This document shows, one piece after another, positions 56,020 to 64,000 of a DNA stretch of 64,000 nt. How positions within the stretch are numbered: the first letter of the stretch is position 1; each line of letters begins with the position of its first letter. Origin of the DNA: Thermothielavioides terrestris NRRL 8126 (taxonomy: Eukaryota > Ascomycota > Sordariomycetes > Sordariales > Chaetomiaceae); contig NC_016462.1 of the NCBI RefSeq assembly GCF_000226115.1, forward strand, positions 2,356,001-2,420,000, written 5' to 3'. A program made the translations under genes and the position numbers. The notes beneath the pieces were generated by a model. The model ran no database searches, was not told where the DNA came from, and was given only the letters and a program-made list of their open reading frames with translations.

Positions 56020-56969
56020 GGGACCATGTTTGCGCGCTGTCGCAATATCGACCGCTCTGCCAATCCCTCTCCGCCATCCGATCGGCGGTGGCGGCAGCAA
56101 GCGGCCGCGGCTGCCTCGGCGGAACGGGCAGGATGCGGGGGGCAGCAGCACAGCTGTCGCGTAATGGACAGGATGGTAATGAACAAGGCCACCGCGGGCC
56201 GATTCCAACATCGCATGAAGACAGCGGCAGACGGGCCTGAAAGGCACCGTTGGTGTCATAGGTGCAACGGTCGTGGCATTTTTACAACAATGTCACCGTC
56301 AGAATCGCGACGTACAAAAAGCAGGCAGCCTGAATAATGCATCAGGTAGCCTTGTCCACATACGAAGCCTAAGCCCAAGGCTGTGAGAACTTGAGAGACA
56401 ACTCCAAGGGGGGCCGCAAAATTCCTAGCTTCGTGCTTGTTGGCCGCATACCCTCGCTCATCATCTGATTGATGTCTACGACTCCTAGACCGTCTCGATT
56501 GCCCGAAATGCCATTCTTTGTCAGTTCGGATACTTGGTGTGAATCGGGGCTATCTCGCTGCAGTTGACGTCGTTAGGAGGCCAACCAGAGCACAGACCAT
56601 GCATGTTTTCACTCCAATTCACCGAGAAGCACCTAACTAGGTCCTCATCCGATTTGTCTTCCTCTCAATGCTGCCTTCAGTCCTCACAGCTGGCCCACAC
56701 AAAGCAACACCCAGCACTTGTCTGTTTTCACATGAAACTACCGGAAAGTGAAGGCTGGCCCGGTAATGATTTCTGATCTCAAAGGCGTTTGTCCACCAAT
56801 TTGCCCAGTGTAGCCGTTCGACAGCACGAAACAAGCCGGGATCCTTTGAAAGCAAAGGAAGACATTATCTCATTTTCTCCCTTTTTCGCTCGCCATTCGC
56901 TGGCCCAATCTCAATTACAGAGTTCCCACCCTCCTACCAAACGCGCAACAAGCTCTCCGACCTCAGCCA
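56020..56969. other. Intergenic
   Basis: 3' flank of YPD1 and 5' flank of the phosphoesterase gene. No further feature seen. Confidence 0.4.
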
Positions 56970-58226
56970 ATGCCTCCTCGCACGCCCACCCCTCCACCCA
57001 TCCCCCTCCCTCTCCAACTCCCCAAACCCCCGATCTCCAGCGCCAGAGCCAGCACAACTACCACCACCACCGCCAGCGCCACCACCAACACCATAACCAC
57101 AGCCACAACAACGACAACAACAGCAACCACCACCCCCGCGACTCCCACCACAAGCCCCCGCAACCCCCCGCGCCGCCGGCCCGTCCCAACGCACTTCCTC
57201 TGCATCCCGCTCGCGACCGCCGCCGCCCGCCCGCAGCTGGCCGCCGCGCTGTCCGCCTTCCGCAGGGACGCGTGCGCGCCCGCGCCGACGGGGTTCGGGC
57301 TTCCCCCGGACGCGGTGCGGCCCGTCGGCACCGTGCATCTCACGCTTGGTGTGATGAGTTTTGGGAGTGCGCGGCGAGGCGGGACCAGCGGCGGTGGGGG
57401 CGGTAGGGGACGGGGTCGGGGACGGGGATGGAAGGAGGAGGGGGTGGAGGAGGGGGATGGGGATGAGGAAATGGGGGATCAGGTTGGCGAAGGGGAAGGG
57501 GAAGTTGAAGGGGAAAAAGGGGAAACGGGGGAGCAGAGGCTGGCGCGGGCGAGGGAGCTGCTCGCGGGGCTGAGGCTGGGGGAGGTCTGGAGGGCGGTTG
57601 TGGCTTCGTTTGGGGAGGCTTCTACGGCGGGTGGAGGGCCCGGGGGGACCGGGGGCGATGGGAGGAAGCAGGCGGGCGAGCCGGCTGCTGCGGCGGTGGC
57701 CGGGCTGCGAGGGGGACTGCCAAAGGGGTTGGGAGATCGCGGGCCGAGGATCACGCTCCGCGGGCTGGTCTCGATGCAGGCGCCTAAGCAGGCGGCCGTG
57801 CTCTACGCGCCGCCGGTCGACCAGTTCGGCCTCCTGCAGGCGTTCTGCGAGAGGGTCAGGGACGTGTTCAGGGAGGCCGACCTCATGGTCGACGACGGGC
57901 GGCCGCTGCTTCTGCACGCGACGGTGGTGAACACGGTGTACGTCAAGGGAGGTGGGAGGGAAGCAAACAGCAACGAGCCCGGAGAAGGGAGCAGCAGCAG
58001 TACGAGGAGGGGTGGAAGGGGCGGACGGGGAGGCAGGGGACGGAAGAAGTGGGAGCGATTGGTGTTTGATGCCACGGGGGTTCTAGACCGGTACGAGGAC
58101 CAGGTGTGGATGGAAGACGTGCCCGTCAGCAAAGTGGCGATCTGCAAGATGGGCGCGAAGAAGGTGGTCATCGACGGCGAGGAGGACGAAGCCTACGAGG
58201 TCGACGCCGAGGTTGCCTTCGAGTGA
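56970..58226 (+). CDS. 2H phosphoesterase / AKAP7-like (ASCC1-like) protein
   Basis: Single frame, 418 aa. An N-terminal T/P-rich low-complexity region (poly-Thr) leads to RPVPTHFLCIPLATAAARP. The two HxT motifs of the 2H superfamily are HLTLGVM (about residue 125) and HATVVNTVY (about residue 315). Family members hydrolyse or ligate 2'-5' or cyclic-phosphate RNA ends, and the AKAP7-like domain also occurs in ASCC1. Between the motifs lies an 85-residue glycine/glutamate low-complexity insert, and a second [17 protein letters not shown] insert follows the second motif. The catalytic histidines are intact. The substrate is unknown. Confidence 0.85.
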   Translation: MPPRTPTPPPIPLPLQLPKPPISSARASTTTTTTASATTNTITTATTTTTTATTTPATPTTSPRNPPRRRPVPTHFLCIPLATAAARPQLAAALSAFRRDACAPAPTGFGLPPDAVRPVGTVHLTLGVMSFGSARRGGTSGGGGGRGRGRGRGWKEEGVEEGDGDEEMGDQVGEGEGEVEGEKGETGEQRLARARELLAGLRLGEVWRAVVASFGEASTAGGGPGGTGGDGRKQAGEPAAAAVAGLRGGLPKGLGDRGPRITLRGLVSMQAPKQAAVLYAPPVDQFGLLQAFCERVRDVFREADLMVDDGRPLLLHATVVNTVYVKGGGREANSNEPGEGSSSSTRRGGRGGRGGRGRKKWERLVFDATGVLDRYEDQVWMEDVPVSKVAICKMGAKKVVIDGEEDEAYEVDAEVAFE

Positions 58227-59007
58227 GCGGGGAAAACGGGGTAGACGAGGGCTTTCTGTTTCTCAAATCGAAAACATTCCCCGTCATGGAAGAGGCACCT
58301 CGACAGGAGCGCAAATGGGTGTTTCGGGAACTGCGTACATACACCCTGCCTGTCCTGCCTGTCCTGCCTCTTCCGTTGTCCCGCTTGTGATCCCAAGTTC
58401 ATTCCAGACAGCCTGCCCTGGGTGTAGCGGACCCACTTGACTCGCCAGCGGCTTTCTCCAGCGCTGCGGAGCCTCCCGCAGCGGCCACTCCAGCGGCGCC
58501 CGCTGCTGCTGCGCTGTGTGCTTGGCTCATTCGTTAACTTGGTACCAGGTACTGTGAAGTTAACATTAACGTTAGCGCCCGCCGTGGGCCAACCCGCTAT
58601 CGTTAGCGCTTACCACCGCTGCATCAAGTACCTAATTCAGGCCCGCATTGGACGAGGCTGTGGTGAGCCGGGCTTCCTGCCCGCCGGTACTGGAACGTGT
58701 GCGGGTGGACCTGCCAGGTACACTCAGGCGGTAGCCTGGAACGCCTTCTCCGGCGAATGCCGTGATTTGTACATCGTCCAGGCAGCTGCGACAGAACGTG
58801 CCCTTCCTTCAGAAATCAGGAATTGGTCAGCGTCGTCTGACCAAACTGATCTGAGTGTACAGGGGAGCCGCAAAATGCCGTGATGCGGTCGGCGCACCGC
58901 CATCACCTCCGGCGCAAACAAATCGACCCGCAGCTCAGGGAGCTTCGAAGCGTCAGCTAGTACGGGCACAAGCAAGCCACCAAGCTGCACGCTTGCATCT
59001 CAAGAAT
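58227..59007. other. Intergenic
   Basis: Includes GTTAACATTAACGTTAGCG near 58558-58577 (TTAAC/GTTAA words) and CCTGCCTGTCCTG repeats near 58349. No gene recognised. Confidence 0.4.
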
Positions 59008-60865
59008 ATGCCCTCGCCAGAGAAGCGCCGTCCTGCCGCGGGGCAAGGACCGAAAGGTGCCGCCGTCAACGGCCCGCGCTCTCCGCCCCGTCCGTCCCGG
59101 CCTTCAGGAAGCAGTCCCCGCAAGAACGGTGGCAGCAACCACAACAGCAACAGCAATAGCAACACCACCCCGAGGAGCAGCACCACCACCAGCAACAGCA
59201 GCAACGTCTACATCGCCCCTCCTCCGCGCGCCGCTCTCAGCGGCACCTCCTCTCCCGCCCCCGACCATCCCCGCAACAGCACCACCGAGGCCGCCGCCGC
59301 CGCCGTTCCAGGCGCCAGCCTCCACCCGACTGCCGCCGGCAGCGGACCCCGCACAGCGCAGCGCAACAACAACAACAACCGCTCCCGCTCGCCCTCGCCC
59401 CTGCCAATGTCCTCACCGCGGGCTGCTGCAACGCCGTCCGCCTCAACAGCCACCGCGACCACGCCCTCGACCGCGCAGACGGCGGCGCTCCTTCGCGAGA
59501 AGGACGCGCGCATCGCGTCGCTCGAGCGCGAGCTCGCCCTGATGGAGGCCGCGTTCCACCGCGAGCTGGACAAGCTGAGCAGCGCCGAGAGCGAGACGGC
59601 GGCGTTCTGGCAGGCCCGGTGCGCCGCGCTCGAGAGGCAGGTTGCGGCGCAGGCGCAGGCGCTTGCGCAGGGCCACAGCCAGGGGCAGGGGCAGGGGCAG
59701 GGGCAGGACGGGAACCAGACGGGGTTGTCGGGGGCGCAGCACGGTGGGGTTGGGGATGCGGGGGATGTAGTTGTTGCTGGCGCTGGTGGTGGTAGAGAGG
59801 CCGGGCGGGAGGAGGAGGAGGAGGAGATCAGAGAGCTTCGCGCCGCGTGGGAGCACGCGAGGGCGCTGGTTGCGCAGAGGGATGAGGAGCTGGCGGCGCT
59901 GAGGGCGCAGGTGCGGGGGCTGAAGGAGTGGGTGAGCCTGAGCACGCGGGCGGACGGGGAGGCACAGACCAGTGACGAGGTGTTTGCGGGCGAGATGATG
60001 CGCCTGGGGAGCTTGCTGCAGAACTGGGTGCTGGTGCACTTTCGGAAGGCCAAGTTGGGTAGGTCTGGGTGTCTGTCGCGCGCCGCCGCTTTCACTCCCT
60101 TTTGCCAAGCTGACCCCCCGTTTCAGACCTGTCGAATGCCGACGAGGACACGGTAGCGGAGCTGGCTCGCCTGGTGCCCATGTACGAAGATCTCCTTCGG
60201 CCTTCTAGACTCCATATGCTTCAGTCGGCCGTGTCCCGGTTGCTTGTGGAGCTCGTGTTTGACCCCTACTTTGTCGGCCTTCCGAGCGACGTGGCTGAGA
60301 AAGTCAAGGAGGTGGAGAGCTTCCTGGCCTCGTCGAGTAAGACGGCCTCTCAAACCACACATGCGGTGTGCAAGGCTGACTAGCGACTGCCCATCCAGCA
60401 TCGTCACCTGAATCAGTCAACCAATGGCGCTCTGTCACGCTCGCTATCCTCAGGAAGGACGCAGCCGAAAAGCTGCAGACCGAAACCTCCGCCGTCGTTG
60501 ACGCGGTCGTCTCCCGGGTCAACAAGCTCTTCGGCGCGATCACAAACACGGAAGCATCCGAGCAACGAGACGCAGGCCTGCAGGGCATCGTGAGCGCCGC
60601 CATCGAGCTGTCGCGGCTGCTCGCGGTGCAGAAAGCCGTCTTCAGGGTCGAGATGCCCGAGGTCCTCCCCCACCAACGGACCGTGTTCGACGCCGAGACC
60701 ATGGAGGACGTCGGCGGCGAGGACGAGGACAGCCTGGTCGACCGGGAAATATGCTGCGTCACCTTCCCGGGCATCGTCAAGCGCGGCGACGAGACCGGCG
60801 CGCACCTGCTGCAGTACCGGAACGTCATCCACAAGGCCAGGGTGCTCTGCCGGCCCGAGTCGTGA
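59008..60865 (+). CDS. Unrecognised coiled-coil protein, 575 aa
   Basis: Exons 59008-60058, 60127-60336 and 60399-60865. The introns (68 and 62 nt) have gtaggt/gtaaga donors and gctgac branch sites. The frame extends upstream to an ATG at 58855, but MPSPEKRRPA at 59008 is a better start in context. About 150 residues of S/N/P/T-rich disordered sequence precede a coiled coil (LLREKDARIASLERELALMEAAFHRELDKL in two parts), a QGQGQGQGQ run and a second heptad-rich stretch. The spliced C-terminus is compact and well ordered: LDLSNADEDTVAELARLVPM, VNQWRSVTLAILRKDA, then an acidic EDVGGEDEDSLVDRE. This suggests a conserved fungal helical domain. Function unknown; no family recognised. Confidence 0.75.
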
Positions 60866-61403
60866 CGGCTCCGTCTACCCGGTTGGGTGGTTGCGTGTCT
60901 GAAGTGCGGAGCTTTGGGCGCTGGCGAAGCAGCAGACCGTGACGGCATGTCCGTCATGGAAGGAAGCCCCATGCGCGGGCTGCGAGATTGCGCCGGATGC
61001 AGCCATTTCTTGCTGGGCGTTTGAGGCGGTCAAGCCTAGCGGAGCTGTCTGCTGGTTGATGCGTCACGATGGGGTGGTCCCGGCCACCTATGATGCTACC
61101 GTCCCGGCTTGTAGGGAGGGATCTACTGGCTCCTTACATCGGCAAATCGACGAAGTTTGGGACTTGCAACTCGGGCCTGATTGTAGACGAAAGACATGAC
61201 AGAACCTCCATCCTTGCGGCCGGGCGTGTTGACTCGAAATCTTCGCACTTTGATACGTCCTCATCTATCTTCTCTGCTGATATGCGCGAGCCAGCCCTTG
61301 GTAGTCTCGGTTCTGTGTGGGCGTACTCGTGCCGCCCCTGGCTGCGGGATCAGAGCTTCTCAACCATCTTGCAATAAAGGCAAGAGTCCACACTCGGGCT
61401 ATC
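60866..61403. other. Upstream of the 5S gene
   Basis: 3' flank of the coiled-coil gene. A TAAA word at 61375-61378 sits 29 to 26 nt before the 5S start, where Neurospora 5S genes have a TATA element. Confidence 0.4.
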
Positions 61404-61522
61404 ACATACGACCATATGTAGTAGAAAATTCGGGATCCCGTCCGCTCTCCCCTAGATAAGCTACTGACAGCCGAATTAGTACTCAGGTCGGTGACGACCG
61501 AGGAATCCTCGGTGTTGTATGT
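61404..61522 (+). rRNA. 5S ribosomal RNA, dispersed single copy
   Basis: 119 nt starting ACATACGACCATA and ending GTTGTATGT, so the 5' and 3' ends pair (ACATAC/GTATGT). The conserved loop GGGATCCCGTCCGCTCTCCC is present. TGTAGTAG pairs with CTACTGACA as helix II, and GGTCGGTGACGACC is the Pol III C-box region. A run of T follows at 61522-61526 as terminator. Single dispersed 5S genes, rather than tandem arrays, are known in Neurospora and relatives. The sequence differs from the N. crassa alpha type (recalled from memory) in helices II and V, mostly preserving pairing, so it may be a variant isotype. It could also be a 5S pseudogene, but the paired helices argue against that. Confidence 0.88.
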
Positions 61523-62111
61523 TTTTGGAGCTTTTTGCTCCGACTGCACGAGGTGTTGGAAGGACCCTTGGTTTTTCCTTGATCGCGTTAACGCGGCCTG
61601 CGGTCGTAAGCGGGTGGCTTTCGACAAGAGAGCTTGTCAACCTCTCAGCAACGGCGCCTGCCGGGTTTCTGGAGGACTGGGTGGCTTCTTTTTGTGTTTG
61701 GTGCGTCAAACTTACCACGGAGTGCGGGACTACTTTGAGAAATGGTCGGGGACGAGAGCAAAGGAAAGCAAATGTCGATTGCGCCGGTCAAAGGACCGCG
61801 CCGGTTGGCTGATGGACTGAGCAACAGCTGAGGTATGAACGCATGCACGGTACGGTTTATAGCCGGTATATTCCAATCCTCTGGAGCATCATATCCCTTC
61901 CGTGTCCTGCGGCCAGAAGCATCCAGGTATCCTGCCGCAAGATGTAGGTGTCATGGACGCAGTGGTCGCCATCACTAACACACCTCTTTAAGCTTGAGGG
62001 AAGCTGGCGGCAGGACTACCACCCAGGTAGGCGGCGACGGTCCCCCTTTTTACCCCTTTACCCCTATTTTCCTTCCTGGTATGTCCCGGCGCTCAGAACA
62101 ACCAGGGAAAG
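61523..62111. other. Spacer between 5S gene and poly(A) tract
   Basis: No gene recognised. It begins with the T-run terminator of the 5S gene. The final ~70 nt before the A tract are C/T-rich. Confidence 0.4.

Positions 62112-62205
<94 letters not shown>
62112..62205. repeat. 94-nt uninterrupted poly(A) tract
   Basis: From 62112 to 62205 every base is A. Frames through it read as poly-lysine and are artefacts. Confidence 0.97.
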
Positions 62206-62207
<2 letters not shown>

Positions 62208-64000
62208 GCAGTGTGTGGCAGAAGGGGCCAGAAAGAAGCGCGAGGGAGGCCGTGGCCAGTCCTTCAGACGCCTATCGGACTATGGCTCGGAACATGCCAC
62301 CTCGAAGTTGGCCGCTCTCGGAAGCCACAGCCGAGCTACGTTATTTACTCGCACGTTCCGGACCGGCCATTGTTAGGTACTCAAGTGCTTGCTCGGCTGT
62401 TCAAGTGGTCCTGTTTTGTCGTGGGCCATGCAGCTGGGTTCTTCGCGGCGGCGTCTGGCCTTCAGACTACCGAAACGCCCGTCAGTCTATCACTGTCCAG
62501 CTCATCAAGAGTGGGAAAGGCATCGGCCTTCCTTTTAGCTGCATCAGGCCAGACCCTCGGTTTTGGGACATGAAGTATGCAATCGCCCTTAACCTGGACG
62601 GGTGACCGGACAACACGTGGGTCAGTCAAGACCTTCCTTAGCTTCAACATTGGGCGTATCACTGATGCACAACGGACCACGTCCACAGGCCGCCCGGGTA
62701 ACATCTCGTACAGGCCTTTGACGCGAGACATATTCAAGTCTGGATTTGCCCTGACAGGCAAGGCTCAGCCCACGGACTGTTGAGCAACACAGAACTCAAA
62801 TCTGCAGCGTGCAGCTGGAGGAGGAGGTGGTGGCCATGCGTCCAATGTAGACATGGCAACAGCTTCCCAGCAGGCTCGGCCCATCCGGCAGCCATTTGCT
62901 GCTGTGGCACCTAATAAGTTCCAGGGAGGCTATCTATTGGGCAGGCCTCCATTCCGGAGCCTGCTCCGTCCGGCGGGGTCTCAACGATGGAAGTTTGACG
63001 GAAACGAAACCAGAACTCGAGATCAACATACTCCACGTGCCCAGAGCAGCCGGCAGCGCGAGTCACGGTTCATGACCATGACGGTCTCTTTCGAGCAGGA
63101 TTTGGAACAGCGCCTGCACACGCGATCGCGGGAAAGCGATGAGATAAGGCTGACTGATGATCACTCTAAGCCAGCATCACGAATATGGTCATGCACCTCA
63201 CATGGCGTGTCATGCATTGATAGGTCCGCGACTCGACGCGCTGCCTGCGGGCTCGGAGTGTTGGGCTCGTTTTGAGCCTCTTCCTTCCTTCGGCGAATGC
63301 AGAGACGCACAGAGCAAAGCACAGAGCAAAGCAGACAAACGGAAGTCGGAGATCGCACTCGATGATCGAACTTGCGGTGAGAGACCACATAGTGTGGTTA
63401 CCTTTGCATCCGCCAACAAGCACTTGCCCCTTTCTGGCGTCACGAGTCGTGCGGAGCGGCTTGCGGCTCGCAGCGACGCCATGGACACGGGAGCCAGGAA
63501 GTGTTGCACGGGCTGCATCAAGGGTTGCAACATCTCCAACCGACGGCCCTCGAGCCGCGCGTTATACCGCCGTTTCCGCCGGGATGGTGCGCACAAGAGG
63601 GCAGGCCCATGACCATTGACAGGATGGAATAGACCATGACAATCCAGAGGAGTCGGCATGGCATCGGATATGTGTGACGGAACGACTGTGGAGGCGGAGA
63701 GAACGGGCAGCAACGTCAAGCGAAACTGTGAAACAAGCGGTTGATTATCGCCCACGGTTTCGTGAAAATGGGCGTGTCGGTAACTAGCGGATGGTGTGCA
63801 TGCAGTTGGTTCAACAGGACGTAGGATCGGCTCGTCTCCGCGTTCGTTTGTTCCCGCTGCCCACATCACCAAATCGGGCAGCGGGCGGGCGGGAGCAACC
63901 CAAGAAGCGATCCAGCAGGAATAGAGCAGGGGATCCGGCCCGATGTGCTGCACTTGCTAGAGCGGGAAAGCGCAACATCGAAGACCACTATGGCGGGCAA
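62206..64000. other. Gene-poor right end
   Basis: No frame carries a recognisable motif. A short GCACAGAGCAAA direct repeat occurs near 63308-63330. Coding sequence continuing past the right edge cannot be judged. Confidence 0.4.

Noticed and set aside
61948..62605. Poly-lysine proteins
   Set aside because: Produced solely by translating the A94 tract.
1..64000. CRISPR arrays, prophage, operons or bacterial insertion sequences
   Set aside because: Spliceosomal introns, HET and Elongator genes show this is a fungal nuclear chromosome. No regular spaced repeats of CRISPR type were seen.

Overview
This is nuclear DNA from a filamentous ascomycete, most likely a Sordariomycete related to Neurospora or Chaetomiaceae. 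The signs are GC-rich genes with many short introns (mostly 53-145 nt, usually GT-AG with a CTAAC or CTGAC branch site), a HET-domain gene, fungus-specific families (DUF7514, Stc1, Ypd1, an IME2-type kinase), an intron-containing tRNA-Ser and a solitary Neurospora-type 5S rRNA gene. The species cannot be named from sequence alone.

Layout. 1-301: C-terminal tail of an unrecognised gene. 777-3423 (-): LYS4 homoaconitase, rebuilt from six exons including a 12-nt microexon and one GC-AG intron. 3694-4091: MITE-like foldback element. 4735-7360 (+): HET-domain protein. 8170-8690: scrambled debris of an FHA-kinase copy, next to the intact FHA-kinase at 9195-11042 (-). 12153-13977 (+): an unrecognised KR/E-rich protein with long internal repeats. 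15023-15125 (-): tRNA-Ser(GCU). 16116-17790 (+): FAD-dependent amine-oxidase-like protein. 18055-22898: three consecutive mitochondrial genes (COX11, a GEP3/YqeH-type GTPase and an mL61-like ribosomal protein). 23641-26137 (-): DUF7514 protein with a long RD/RE tail. 28634-29741 (-): Stc1-domain protein. 31076-31783: decayed DSBA-like gene.

The second half holds IME2-like kinase (36148-38574 +), an HSPA12-type Hsp70-like ATPase (41539-43726 +), Elongator subunit ELP1 (44232-48588 -), an unrecognised acidic/coiled-coil protein (49543-50523 +), the histidine phosphotransfer protein YPD1 (55291-56019 +), a 2H-phosphoesterase/AKAP7-like protein (56970-58226 +), a coiled-coil protein (59008-60865 +) and a dispersed 5S rRNA gene (61404-61522 +) followed by a 94-nt poly(A) tract. 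Long gene-poor stretches (31.8-36.1, 38.6-41.5, 50.5-55.3 and 60.9-64.0 kb) contain short inverted repeats but no gene I can support.

Functionally this is ordinary eukaryotic chromosome, not an operon or island. The genes cover lysine synthesis, mitochondrial biogenesis, tRNA modification, phosphorelay signalling and meiosis/development. The 3.5-12 kb segment looks accessory: foldback element, HET gene, kinase with broken copies, and a repeat protein. Exon boundaries were placed by hand from splice signals, frame continuity and remembered family conservation. No alignment or RNA data were available.
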